A stretch of DNA of 64,000 nucleotides from Bradyrhizobium guangzhouense (lineage in GTDB: Bacteria; Pseudomonadota; Alphaproteobacteria; Rhizobiales; Xanthobacteraceae), in assembly GCF_004114955.1 (NCBI RefSeq), contig NZ_CP030053.1:5518001-5582000 (forward strand), given 5' to 3'. The notes beneath the pieces were generated by a model. It ran no database searches. It was not told where the DNA came from and saw only the letters and a list, made by a program, of their open reading frames with translations. A program made the position numbers and the translations under genes. Numbering within the stretch: the stretch's first letter is position 1; each line of letters opens with the position of its first letter. Of this stretch, positions 26,799 to 35,083 are shown piece by piece.

Positions 26799-27779
26799 AT
26801 GACGATAGCCCCTACCCTTCCCGCCGAACTTAAGGCCGCGCTCGACGCCAGGCTGCAGGGATTCTCCCGCACCGACGCGGCACAGCGATCGCAAAAAATC
26901 TCGACGACCTACCGCGCCGGCGGCGGCTCCACCACGATCAAGTCGGAAGCGGATGCGCTCGCCTATGCGCTGGCGCGCATGCCGGCCACTTACGCCGCCG
27001 TCGCTGCGAGCCTGAGCGCGCTCGCCGAGATCACCCTCGACTTCGCCCCGGAAACAATGCTCGATGTCGGCGCGGGCCCGGGCACCGCGAGCTGGGCCGC
27101 CGCGGAGGCCTTTTCGTCGCTGCAGGATTTCACGCTGCTCGACGCCAACGCGACGCTGAGCCGGCTTGCGCTCGAGCTCGTGCGCGACAGCACACGCCTG
27201 TCCGACTGCCGCTATTTGCCCGGCGATGCCGCCACCAACCTCGCCGAGGTCTCGCAAGCCGATCTCGTGGTCGCGAGCTATATTATCGGCGAACTCGGTG
27301 AGGCCGATCAACGCAAGCTCGCGGAGACGATGTGGATCAAAGCGCGCCACGCCCTGGTCGTGATCGAGCCCGGCACACCAGCCGGCTATGCCCGCATTCT
27401 CGCGCTGCGCCAGCAGCTGGTCGCGGCCGGGGCCTTCGTCGCCGCGCCCTGCCCACACGAAAAGCCCTGCCCACTCGTCGCGCCCGATTGGTGCCATTTC
27501 AACCAGCGCCTGCCGCGCTCGCAGGCGCACCGCCAGATCAAGGGCGCCGAGGTGCCGTTCGAGGACGAGCGCTTCATCTACGTCGCGTTGACCCGCACAC
27601 CGCCCGCAGTCCGCGCCGCGCGCGTGCTGGCGCCACCGGAGGTCGGCAAGGTCGAGGTCACGGCCAAGCTCTGCACCGAGGCAGGTCTCGAACTTGCCAA
27701 GATCCCGCGACGTGACAAGGCGGGATATGCCGGCGCCCGGCGCTGGCGCTGGGGCGATGCAATACTGTCCGAAAGTTAA
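26799..27779 (+). CDS. Rsm22/METTL17-family ribosomal small subunit methyltransferase-like protein
   Basis: The 326-residue protein belongs to the Rsm22 family. The S-adenosylmethionine loop is MLDVGAGPGTASWAAAE (residues about 87-103) and the following acidic strand ends LLDANATL. The segment APCPHEKPCPL with the later DWCHFNQRLPRS provides the cysteines that bind an iron-sulfur cluster in the mitochondrial homologue METTL17. In mitochondria this family assists small-subunit assembly, and methyl transfer is unproven; the bacterial role is similar by inference. The start at 26799 follows directly after a dispersed repeat. Confidence 0.85.
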   Translation: MTIAPTLPAELKAALDARLQGFSRTDAAQRSQKISTTYRAGGGSTTIKSEADALAYALARMPATYAAVAASLSALAEITLDFAPETMLDVGAGPGTASWAAAEAFSSLQDFTLLDANATLSRLALELVRDSTRLSDCRYLPGDAATNLAEVSQADLVVASYIIGELGEADQRKLAETMWIKARHALVVIEPGTPAGYARILALRQQLVAAGAFVAAPCPHEKPCPLVAPDWCHFNQRLPRSQAHRQIKGAEVPFEDERFIYVALTRTPPAVRAARVLAPPEVGKVEVTAKLCTEAGLELAKIPRRDKAGYAGARRWRWGDAILSES

Positions 27780-27913
27780 CCTCGTCCCCCGCTTTTCCCT
27801 TGAACTCGGACGGCTCCCGATCCGACCAAGTCTTACCTTCCCTCCGCGCGGGGCTCTCCCCCGGCTCCATTTTAGTTTAGGCTGTCTGCTCCATTTCCTT
27901 TCAGGAGTCCTCC

Positions 27914-28474
27914 ATGTCGACCGGCTGGATCGTTCTCGGCGTCATCGTCGTCCTCGTGTTCCTGGCGTTCAGCGCCTACAACCGGCTGGTGGCGCTGGGT
28001 CAGCGCGTCAGCCAGGCCTTTGCCGATGTCGACGTGCAGCTCAAGCAGCGTCATGACCTGATCCCGAACCTGGTCGAGACGGTGAAGGGCTATGCCTCGC
28101 ACGAGCGCGGCACGCTCGACGACGTCATCAAGGCGCGCAATTCGGCGATGTCGGCGCAGGGACCGGCCCAGGTGTCGGCGGCCGAAAACCAGCTCTCGGG
28201 CGCGCTCGGTCGGCTGATCGCGCTGTCGGAGGCCTATCCGGACCTCAAGGCCAACGCCAACTTCCAGCAGCTTGCGAGCGAGCTCTCCGACCTCGAGAAC
28301 AAGATCGCCGCAAGCCGCCGCTTCTTCAACAACGCGGTCCAGGAATACAACACCGGTATCCAGCAGATGCCCGCCGCTCTGTTTGCTGGCATGTTCGGTT
28401 TCACCAAGAAGGACTTCTTCGATCTCGGCACGAGCCGCACCGAGGTCGAGGCCGCCCCTCAGGTGAAGTTCTGA
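27914..28474 (+). CDS. lemA: LemA family membrane protein
   Basis: The 186-residue protein has an N-terminal membrane helix (residues 3-20, IVLGVIVVLVFLAFSAY) with a short outside N terminus, then the all-helical LemA domain: ALGQRVSQAFADVDVQLKQR, HDLIPNLVETVKGYASHE, and SRRFFNNAVQEYNTGIQQ near the C terminus. LemA proteins have no proven activity but commonly pair with HtpX-like peptidases or TPM-domain proteins. The next gene is an M48 peptidase, in line with that pairing. AGGAG seven bases upstream of ATG 27914 supports the start. Confidence 0.93.
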   Translation: MSTGWIVLGVIVVLVFLAFSAYNRLVALGQRVSQAFADVDVQLKQRHDLIPNLVETVKGYASHERGTLDDVIKARNSAMSAQGPAQVSAAENQLSGALGRLIALSEAYPDLKANANFQQLASELSDLENKIAASRRFFNNAVQEYNTGIQQMPAALFAGMFGFTKKDFFDLGTSRTEVEAAPQVKF

Positions 28475-28501
28475 TCACCTAACATGTCCATTGTCTTTCT
28501 C

Positions 28502-28584
28502 CGTCATTCCGGGGCGTCGCAAAGCGACGAACCCGGAATCTCGAGGTTCCGGGTTCACGCCTTCGGCGCGCCCCGGAACGACGG
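28502..28584. repeat. Dispersed repeat, family C (CATTCCGGGGC), copy between lemA and M48 gene
   Basis: CGTCATTCCGGGGCGTC at the left is mirrored by CGCGCCCCGGAACGACG at the right, with ACCCGGAATC-TCGA-GGTTCCGGGT as an inner hairpin. It fills the lemA-M48 gap, so it is probably transcribed if the two genes are co-expressed. Confidence 0.8.
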
Positions 28585-28603
28585 ACTTTAACGAAGTCGC
28601 GTC

Positions 28604-29866
28604 ATGGCTGCGTATGGTCTCTACACGCACATCGCCTCGAACAAGTTTCGTTCGATGCTGCTGCTCGGCGGCCTGTTCGCACTGGTCTATGTGCTGGTCT
28701 TTGCCGGCGCGCTGGTCGCCGAGGTCGTCACCAACGGCAACGGCACTGTCGCCTATTATCTGAACCGCGCGTTTCACGACCTCATCGTCGCCTTCCCGTT
28801 TGCGACGGCTGGGGCGATTGCCTGGATCGTCATCGCCTATTTCTTCCATCAGTCGATGATCGATGCGGTGACCGGGGGCCACGACGTTACCAGGCAGGAA
28901 GAGCCGCGGCTCTACAACCTGCTGGAAAATCTCTGCATCTCGCGCGGCATCACCATGCCGAAACTGAAGATCATGGAAAGCCCGGCGCTGAACGCGTTCG
29001 CGACCGGCCTCAATCCGCGGCAATATGCCGTCACCGTCACCACCGGTCTCCTGAAGGCGCTGAACGACCAGGAGATCGAGGCGGTGCTGGGCCACGAGCT
29101 GACCCACATCAAGAATGGCGACGTTCAGCTGATGGTGGTCGCCGTCATCATCGCCGGCGTGGTGGGCTTTTTCGGCGAATTGTTCTTCCGCCTGTTCACC
29201 AATTTGAGCTGGAGCTCCGGTGGCGGATCGTGGTCGTCGGGCTCTTCCTCGTCGTCCCGTTCGTCCTCGTCGTCGAGCGACAACAAGAATTCCGGCGGCG
29301 GCGCGATCATCGTGATCATCATCGCGGTCGTGCTGATCGTGGTGGCCTGGCTGGTCTCGCAGGTAGTCAAGCTCGCGCTGTCACGCTCGCGCGAATATCT
29401 CGCCGATGCCGGCTCGGTCGAACTGACGAAAAACCCCGATGCCATGATCTCTGCGCTCCGCAAGATCGAAGGCCGCGGCGAATTGCCGGGCGCGACCTCC
29501 GCGGTGATGGAGCTGTGCCTGGACAATCCGCGCGAAGGCTTTTCAGATCTGTTCGCGACCCACCCCTCGGTACAGTCCCGCGTCGACGCGCTGGTAAAAT
29601 TCGCCGGCGGCCATGATCCCGGTCCGTTGCCGCCGCCTGCTGATGAGACGGAGCAATCCACCGCCGAAGAGACCCAGGCCGATCAGCAGGACGCCCCACC
29701 TCCGATCCCGCACGGCCCTTGGAACGATGCAGCCAACCCGTCCGCTCCCCCGCCCGTGCCCGCGCCGAGCCCTGCCGGAACCGCTGCCGGCAATCCGCTC
29801 GGACCTCCAGGCAATCCCGTGGGTAATTCTATGGGTAATCCTGTGGGTCCTTGGGGCCGCCACTAA
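28604..29866 (+). CDS. M48-family (HtpX-like) membrane metallopeptidase
   Basis: The 420-residue protein has two N-terminal membrane helices (about 18-40 and 58-80), the zinc motif HELTH at 164-168, another pair of hydrophobic segments (about 175-198 and 233-255), and SREYLADAGS supplying the third ligand. Between the membrane pairs is a low-complexity insert of Ser and Gly (about 203-232). The C-terminal 80 residues are Pro-rich and end in short repeats of the type GNPxGPPGNPVGNSMGNPVG. HtpX-type proteases degrade misfolded membrane proteins. The Ser insert and the tail are additions to the usual 290-residue core. Confidence 0.9.
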   Translation: MAAYGLYTHIASNKFRSMLLLGGLFALVYVLVFAGALVAEVVTNGNGTVAYYLNRAFHDLIVAFPFATAGAIAWIVIAYFFHQSMIDAVTGGHDVTRQEEPRLYNLLENLCISRGITMPKLKIMESPALNAFATGLNPRQYAVTVTTGLLKALNDQEIEAVLGHELTHIKNGDVQLMVVAVIIAGVVGFFGELFFRLFTNLSWSSGGGSWSSGSSSSSRSSSSSSDNKNSGGGAIIVIIIAVVLIVVAWLVSQVVKLALSRSREYLADAGSVELTKNPDAMISALRKIEGRGELPGATSAVMELCLDNPREGFSDLFATHPSVQSRVDALVKFAGGHDPGPLPPPADETEQSTAEETQADQQDAPPPIPHGPWNDAANPSAPPPVPAPSPAGTAAGNPLGPPGNPVGNSMGNPVGPWGRH

Positions 29867-30060
29867 GGGCAATCCGTCACGGCTTGCAGCTGGTTTTACG
29901 GCCTTTGGGAAAAACTTCGGGAATTGCAGCTGGCCTGTACCAGAGATTTGAATTCTCCCTTGTTTCTGCCATGTTCGCGCCTAACAGCAGACTCGGGACA
30001 TCGATTTGGCGCCCGGCCGATTGCGACCTCGCGATCGGGGGCGCGCGTTAGGGGACAGCA

Positions 30061-30813
30061 ATGGCAAAGCCGGCAGTGGTAGTGGTGGGCGCGGACAAGG
30101 GCGGGGTCGGTAAGACCACGGTATCGCGCACCCTGCTCGATTATTTCTCAGCCAACAACGTGCCGACGCGCGCGTTCGACACGGAGTCGCCGCGCGGAAC
30201 GCTGAAGCGCTTCCATCCCGAGATCACCGAGATCGTCGACATGACGACGACGGCCGATCAGATGAAGATTTTCGACACGCTCAACGCTGTCAGCCCGTCA
30301 GTCACCGTCATCGACGTCCGCGCCGGCCTGCTCTCGCCGGCGCTGGCCTCGCTCCGCGACATCGGCTTCCTCGACGCCGCCAAGGCCGGCCAGATCACCT
30401 TCGCGGTGTTCCATATCCTCGGGCCGTCGATCGCCTCGCTCGAGGAGATCGCCGAGACCGCGGGCTTCATGGGTGGCGCGAAATATTTCCTGGTGAAGAA
30501 CTTCATCAACGACACCCAGTTCTTCCAGTGGGACCAGGCGACCTATAATTCCTACTTCCACCGCATCAAGGACGCGACCGAGCTGACCATCCCGAAGCTC
30601 AACGAAATGGCCTATGAGCAGGTCGAGGTGTCGTCGGTGCCGTTCCTGAAGTTCGTCGCCAACAAGGGCATCCACGACGAGGCCGCGAACTATTCGTTCG
30701 TGCTGCGCGGCTATGTCCGGCACTGGCTGGCCAATGTCTGGAGCGAATTCGACCGCATCCGCCTGACCGACATCGTCGGTTCGAAGCCGGTTACCCGCAA
30801 CAGCGAAAAATAG
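30061..30813 (+). CDS. ParA/MinD-type ATPase of unknown role, first of a pair
   Basis: The 250-residue protein has a full deviant Walker A motif, GADKGGVGKTT (residues 10-20, signature Lys13), and the strand VTVIDVRAGLLSP in the Walker B position. The rest (GFMGGAKYFLVKNFINDTQF, ANKGIHDEAANYSFVLRGYV) does not match the chromosome-partition ParA, MinD or MipZ that I know. AGGGGAC precedes ATG 30061 closely. It is followed 60 bases later by a second P-loop protein of similar length. There is no ParB gene or parS-like repeat nearby. It may position a cellular structure; the cargo is unknown. Confidence 0.7.
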   Translation: MAKPAVVVVGADKGGVGKTTVSRTLLDYFSANNVPTRAFDTESPRGTLKRFHPEITEIVDMTTTADQMKIFDTLNAVSPSVTVIDVRAGLLSPALASLRDIGFLDAAKAGQITFAVFHILGPSIASLEEIAETAGFMGGAKYFLVKNFINDTQFFQWDQATYNSYFHRIKDATELTIPKLNEMAYEQVEVSSVPFLKFVANKGIHDEAANYSFVLRGYVRHWLANVWSEFDRIRLTDIVGSKPVTRNSEK

Positions 30814-30873
30814 TTGCAGAGGCCGGGCTGATACGGCTGGATTGGGCGGTGAGTTCGCTCAGATAATAGCGTG

Positions 30874-31542
30874 ATGCCCGCGACGCCGCTCTACATCATC
30901 TGCTCGCCCCGCCCGCAGGTCGGCAAGACGCTGCTGGCGCGGCTATTGAGCGAATTCCTGCTGCTCAAGAACGGCAATGTCGCGGCCTTCGACGTCAATC
31001 TGAAGGAGCCGTCGCTGCTCGACTATCTGCCGAAGGTGACCGAGACCGCCGACGTGATCGACACCTACGGCAAGATGCAGCTGATGGACCGCGTCATCGT
31101 CGATGACGGTCTTGCCAAGGTGATCGACCTCGGATTCCACGCCTTCGACGAATTCTTCAAGATGACCGACGAGATCGGCCTGCTCAAGGAAGCGGCGCGC
31201 CGGCATGTCGCACCACAGATCCTGTTCGTCGCCGACACCGACCGCGTCTCCGCCCGTGCCCACGAGATGCTGCGCCAGCAGATCCCGCGGATGAACCTGA
31301 TCACCGTCGACAACGAGTTCGTCATCCGCGGCGAGCTGCCGCCCGCGATGGAAAGCGGCCGGCTATTCCGCCTTCCCGCGCTGCCCGGCTTCCTCAAGAC
31401 CTATATCGACCGGCTGAGCTTCTCCTTCACCGGCTACCTGCGCCAGGAAAAGGATTCCTCGACCGAGCTACACCAATGGGTCCGGCGCAACTACCTCGCC
31501 TTCCGCGAGCTCGAGCTCAGCCTCATCCTGCAGCGGTCGTGA
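30874..31542 (+). CDS. Second ParA-like P-loop ATPase of the pair
   Basis: The 222-residue protein opens YIICSPRPQVGKTLLARLLS: a P-loop (11-19) that keeps GKT but has Pro-Arg-Pro in place of the KGG signature lysine of true ParA proteins. It continues VAAFDVNLKEPSLLDYLP, like the SIMIBI class Asp region, then a helical C-terminal part ending FRELELSLIL. It shares size and position with the gene just upstream, and the two are probably co-transcribed and may form a heteromer. GTG at 30871 is an alternative start. A family C repeat begins at the very next base after its stop. Function is unknown. Confidence 0.65.
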   Translation: MPATPLYIICSPRPQVGKTLLARLLSEFLLLKNGNVAAFDVNLKEPSLLDYLPKVTETADVIDTYGKMQLMDRVIVDDGLAKVIDLGFHAFDEFFKMTDEIGLLKEAARRHVAPQILFVADTDRVSARAHEMLRQQIPRMNLITVDNEFVIRGELPPAMESGRLFRLPALPGFLKTYIDRLSFSFTGYLRQEKDSSTELHQWVRRNYLAFRELELSLILQRS

Positions 31543-31669
31543 GTCATTCCGGGGCGCGACGAAGTCGCGACCTATGGTGCGCAATTGCGCACCTGAGAAT
31601 CCATCGGGCCGCAGATGCTGGTCGCACAATGGATTCCGGGTTCGCGCTGACGCGCGCCCCGGAATGACG
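31543..31669. repeat. Dispersed repeat, family C, copy after the ParA-like pair
   Basis: GTCATTCCGGGGCGCGACGAAGTCGCG on the left is mirrored by CGCGCGCCCCGGAATGAC on the right; GTGCGCAATTGCGCAC forms an inner palindrome and GAATCCAT/ATGGATTC another pair. It starts immediately after the stop codon of the second ATPase. Confidence 0.8.
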
Positions 31670-31787
31670 AGAGGGAGAGAGAAGGGCGGGCCCAGCGCTT
31701 AGATCATTTCACCCGGGTAATATTGACACCGAGCGGCCGCCCGGCTACTGAGGCTGCACAACAACATCTCCAGCAAGGCCCCTCCCC

Positions 31788-32120
31788 GTGACCATCGACC
31801 GGAAAGCAGCCATCGCAGCCTATAAGGAGCGGAAGACCGTTGCGGGCATTTTCGTCGTCCGCTGTGCCGCTTCAGGCGAGGCCTGGGTCGGCCAGGCCCC
31901 GAACCTCGAGACCATCCAGAACCGCATCTGGTTCACGCTGCGCCAGGGCGGCCACCCATGCCGCAGCCTCCAGGCCGCCTGGAAGGCGCATGGCGAGGCT
32001 GGCCTGACCTTCGGCGAATGCGAGCGGCTCGAGGATGAGAAGAGCGCCTATGTCAGGAACGCGCTGCTGAAGGAGCGCATGCTGCACTGGCAAGCGGAGC
32101 TGAAGGCCGAGGCGATCTAA
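31788..32120 (+). CDS. GIY-YIG-like small protein
   Basis: The 110-residue protein has the order of a GIY-YIG nuclease core: GIF (residues 20-22), ten residues, then WVG (33-35), followed by NRIWFTLRQG with a candidate catalytic Arg and a later Glu in CERLEDE. The usual tyrosines are replaced by Phe and Trp, and it lacks extra DNA-binding domains, so activity is uncertain. It uses a GTG start at 31788. A TTGACA hexamer at 31723 could be part of its promoter. It is convergent with apt. Confidence 0.55.
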   Translation: MTIDRKAAIAAYKERKTVAGIFVVRCAASGEAWVGQAPNLETIQNRIWFTLRQGGHPCRSLQAAWKAHGEAGLTFGECERLEDEKSAYVRNALLKERMLHWQAELKAEAI

Positions 32121-32137
32121 GCCGCCTCAGCGGCGCC

Positions 32138-32677
32138 TCAGTGCCCCTCGAACGTCATCAGCGTACGCACCGGCACGTCCATCGCGCGCAGCTTGGCGGC
32201 GCCCCCGAGCTCGGGCAGATCGATGATGAAGCAGGCGGCGACGACATTGGCGCCGATCTGGCGGAGTAGCTTCACCGCGCCCTCCGCAGTGCCGCCGGTG
32301 GCGATGAGGTCGTCGACCAGGATGACGCGCTCGCCAGGCTGGATCGCATCGACATGCATCTCCATCTCGTCGATGCCGTATTCGAGCGAGTAAGCGATGC
32401 GCACGGTGGTGTGCGGCAGCTTTCCCTTCTTGCGGATCGGCACGAAGCCGGCCGATAGCTGATGCGCCACGGCGCCGCCGATGATGAAGCCGCGCGCTTC
32501 CATGCCGGCGACCTTGTCGATCTTGTTGCCGGCCCAGGGATTGACGAGCTCGTCGACCGCGCGGCGGAAGGCGCGCGCATCCGCGAGCAAGGTCGTGATG
32601 TCGCGGAACATGATCCCCGGCTTGGGATAGTCGCGGATGGTGCGGACGCTCGCCTTCAGATCGTGGTCAAAAGTCAT
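32138..32677 (-). CDS. apt: Adenine phosphoribosyltransferase
   Basis: The 179-residue enzyme salvages adenine to AMP with PRPP in the cytoplasm. It shows the family opening [18 protein letters not shown], the middle motif [17 protein letters not shown], and the PRPP loop [18 protein letters not shown], where the acidic pair VDD and the TGGT turn bind ribose-phosphate. Length and domain order are normal. It starts nine bases after the stop of trpE(G) and is probably transcribed with it, which would place purine salvage under the tryptophan attenuator; an internal promoter cannot be excluded. Confidence 0.96.
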   Translation of the reverse strand: MTFDHDLKASVRTIRDYPKPGIMFRDITTLLADARAFRRAVDELVNPWAGNKIDKVAGMEARGFIIGGAVAHQLSAGFVPIRKKGKLPHTTVRIAYSLEYGIDEMEMHVDAIQPGERVILVDDLIATGGTAEGAVKLLRQIGANVVAACFIIDLPELGGAAKLRAMDVPVRTLMTFEGH

Positions 32678-32686
32678 TGGTGCCTC

Positions 32687-34852
32687 TCAATTGACCGGCG
32701 CATCCAGCCGGAACGCGTTCTCGACAATTCGCAAGCCCACCTCGCCGCCGAGCGACATCAGCGATTCCGGGTGGAATTGCACGCCCGCGACCGGCAGGGT
32801 CTTGTGCTCCAGCGCCATGGCGACGCCGTCCTCGGTGCTGGCGGTAACGGACAATACCTCAGGCATGCTGTCGCGCTCGACGAAGAGCGAGTGATAGCGG
32901 CCGATGACGATCTCGTTCGGCAGATTGCGCATCAGGCGCCCGCCGCGCACCTGAACCCGCGAGGGCCGGCCGTGGGCGGGATGAGTGAGCTGACCGAGCT
33001 CGCCGCCGAAATATTCGCCGATCGCCTGCACGCCGAGGCAGACGCCGAACACCGGCAGCTTGTTCTCCAGCGCCGCATCGATCGTCTTCTTGATCCCGAA
33101 ATCTCCCGGCCGGCCCGGCCCTGGCGACAGCACCAGCAAATCCCACCTCTTCTGCTTGAGCATGTCGAGCGCATGCACATAGCGGACCACGGTGACGCTG
33201 GCACCGACCTGGCGGAAGTAGTCGGCGAGCATGTGCACGAAGCTGTCGTCGTGGTCGATCAGCAGCACCCGCTTGCCCGAGCCGGTCGCATCAGGCGCGA
33301 AGCTCGACAGCGGCTTTGGCGGATCGCCGCGCAAAGCCTGGAACAGCGCCGCCGCCTTCACCTGGCATTCGCGGTCCTCGGCAGCCGGATCGGAGTCGAA
33401 CAGGCAGGTGGCGCCGACGCGCACTTCGGCGAGGCCGTCCTTCATGCGGATGGTGCGGATGGTGAGACCGGTGTTGATACTACCGTCGAAATTCACCGCG
33501 CCGATCGCGCCGGCATACCAGCGCCGCGGCGAGCGCTCATGGTCCTCGACGAACTGCATCGCCCACAGTTTTGGCGCGCCCGTCACGGTGACGGCCCAGG
33601 CGTGGGTAAGGAAGGCATCGAGCGCGTCGAAGCCGGGACGCAGCATGCCTTCGACGTGATCGACGGTGTGGAACAGCTTTGAATAAGTCTCGATCTGCCG
33701 GCGTGCCAGCACCTTGATCGTGCCGGGGACGCAGACGCGCGCCTTGTCGTTGCGATCGACGTCGGTGCACATGTTCAGCTCGAACTCGTCCTTCTCCGAG
33801 TTCAGGAGCTGGCGGATCTGCTCGGCATCTCCGATCGCATCGGTGCCGCGTGCGATGGTGCCCGAGATCGGACAGGTCTCGACGCGGCGTCCGTCGGAGC
33901 GCACGAACATCTCCGGCGAAGCGGAGACCAGGAATTCGCCCTCGCCCAGATTCATCAGCGCGCCATAGGGCGACGGGTTGATGACGCAGAGGCGCTGGAA
34001 AACTTCGGCCGGCGAGCGCTCGCAGGGCTCGGCGAAGAGCTGGCCCGGCACGGCCTCGAACAGATCGCCGCGGGCGAAGGCCGCGCGCGCGGTCTCGACG
34101 GTCGCCTGATATTCGCCGGGCGCGTGATCGGCAAAGCCCTGGCGATCCGTCTTCACATAGGGGCTCTCGGCTGTCTCGCGCGGCAGGCCTTCGGTCGACT
34201 TGCCCTTCCAGGCAAAATCGTAGGAGAGCACGACGCCGCGCCCGGTGGCGCGGTCGTAGGCGAGCAGGCGGTCCGGGACATAGAGCACGATGTCGCGCTG
34301 GTCATTCTCACGCACACGCTTCTGCACGAGGTCCTCGATCTGGAACACGAGGTCATAGGCGAAGGCGCCGAACAGGCCGAGCAGCCCGTCGTCATTGGCC
34401 GAGAAAGCGGCAATGATGTCGCGCACCAGCGACATCACGCTGGCGCGCCGCGTGCGCTGGTCTTCCTCAACAGGCGCGTCGCCGCGGATGATGTGGCCCG
34501 CAAGACGCGTGGCGCTCTTCTCGGAGATCACGACGCAGGGCTCGCGCAGGACGTCAGCCAGGAAAGCGATCAGCACCTCGCCGCGCGCGTTGAGTGCTTC
34601 CAGCTTGAAATTGGTGCCAACGGTTTCGAGCTTGAGCGGCGGATCGGAGAAACCGAGGTCAAAGCTCTCATAGCGGCCCGGCACGGTCGTGCCCGACGAC
34701 AACACCACGCCGCGGCGGCGGTCGAGAAGGTTGATGAGATCGTCGAGCCGGTCGGCATGGCCGGTGAACTGCTCGGCCACGCGGGTGATCGAAAGGCCCC
34801 CGCGGGTGACGTAGTCGCTTCTGGGAGGGAGAGCAAAGACTGTCCTGTTCAT
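32687..34852 (-). CDS. trpE(G): Anthranilate synthase, fused TrpE-TrpG
   Basis: The 721-residue fusion makes anthranilate from chorismate and glutamine, the first committed step to tryptophan. The N-terminal component I (about 1-515) shows PISGTIARGTDAIGDAEQI, VDRNDKARVC and the chorismate-binding GAIGAVNFDGSINTGL. The C-terminal amidotransferase (about 530-721) has the catalytic Cys in GVCLGVQAIGEYFGG and the His-Glu pair in VQFHPESLMSLGG. The fusion is characteristic of rhizobia and relatives. The 200 bases upstream encode a leader peptide with tandem Trp codons, so expression is very probably controlled by attenuation. apt follows closely. Confidence 0.96.
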   Translation of the reverse strand: MNRTVFALPPRSDYVTRGGLSITRVAEQFTGHADRLDDLINLLDRRRGVVLSSGTTVPGRYESFDLGFSDPPLKLETVGTNFKLEALNARGEVLIAFLADVLREPCVVISEKSATRLAGHIIRGDAPVEEDQRTRRASVMSLVRDIIAAFSANDDGLLGLFGAFAYDLVFQIEDLVQKRVRENDQRDIVLYVPDRLLAYDRATGRGVVLSYDFAWKGKSTEGLPRETAESPYVKTDRQGFADHAPGEYQATVETARAAFARGDLFEAVPGQLFAEPCERSPAEVFQRLCVINPSPYGALMNLGEGEFLVSASPEMFVRSDGRRVETCPISGTIARGTDAIGDAEQIRQLLNSEKDEFELNMCTDVDRNDKARVCVPGTIKVLARRQIETYSKLFHTVDHVEGMLRPGFDALDAFLTHAWAVTVTGAPKLWAMQFVEDHERSPRRWYAGAIGAVNFDGSINTGLTIRTIRMKDGLAEVRVGATCLFDSDPAAEDRECQVKAAALFQALRGDPPKPLSSFAPDATGSGKRVLLIDHDDSFVHMLADYFRQVGASVTVVRYVHALDMLKQKRWDLLVLSPGPGRPGDFGIKKTIDAALENKLPVFGVCLGVQAIGEYFGGELGQLTHPAHGRPSRVQVRGGRLMRNLPNEIVIGRYHSLFVERDSMPEVLSVTASTEDGVAMALEHKTLPVAGVQFHPESLMSLGGEVGLRIVENAFRLDAPVN

Positions 34853-35052
34853 GGGGTCCTCTTACGAAACTTGCCGAGGGAACGCCACACAGGACAAACG
34901 ATCAGGCCGCCGCGCTGTGCTGGCGACCTCAGACGATTTTGGGAGAATAAATCGCACCGGCCACCTCTTAGGAGGTGCGCCACCAACGACGGGATGGGCG
35001 GGCTGGGGTGCTCATGGGGCGGATACTCACCATGGCCGGGGGACGGCGTCAA
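34853..35052 (-). promoter_or_regulatory. trp attenuator leader with promoter
   Basis: A TTGACG -35 box lies at 35052-35047, with a weak -10 around 35028-35023, placing the start of transcription next to the trpL ATG at 35015. Downstream the RNA can form CACCTC/GAGGTG (34977-34972 with 34967-34962), with the leader stop codon in the loop; CGATTT/AAATCG (34954-34949 with 34939-34934); and a longer stem CGCCAGCACAG / CTGTGTGGCG (34925-34915 with 34892-34883). These are alternative structures of the kind used in attenuation. No clean U-run marks the terminator, so which stem ends transcription is uncertain. Confidence 0.7.
34968..35015 (-). CDS. trpL: trp leader peptide with tandem Trp codons
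   Basis: This 15-codon ORF reads MSTPARPSRRWWRTS and ends TAA. Two consecutive TGG codons near its end are the hallmark of a tryptophan leader peptide, and the stop codon falls in the loop of the first RNA hairpin. An in-frame ATG at 35033 would give 21 residues, but the predicted promoter places the transcript start near 35016, so the RNA would be nearly leaderless, as described for Sinorhizobium meliloti trpL. Ribosome stalling at the Trp codons when charged tRNA is scarce should allow read-through into trpE(G). Confidence 0.85.
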   Translation of the reverse strand: MSTPARPSRRWWRTS

Positions 35053-35083
35053 GGGCCGCCGCCTTCGGTCGCCGGCTTTTGGG

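Noticed and set aside
23387..26872. Very long open frame antisense to smc
   Set aside because: It mirrors the smc codon pattern in high-GC DNA; its translation is Leu/Gly/Arg-rich without any domain, and smc on the other strand has every SMC motif.
31723..31750. TTGACA box as a firm promoter for the GIY-YIG-like gene
   Set aside because: The matching -10 hexamer (TACTGA) is poor, so it is mentioned only as a possibility.
32859..33204. Short minus-strand frames within trpE(G)
   Set aside because: They are out-of-frame shadows of the amidotransferase domain.
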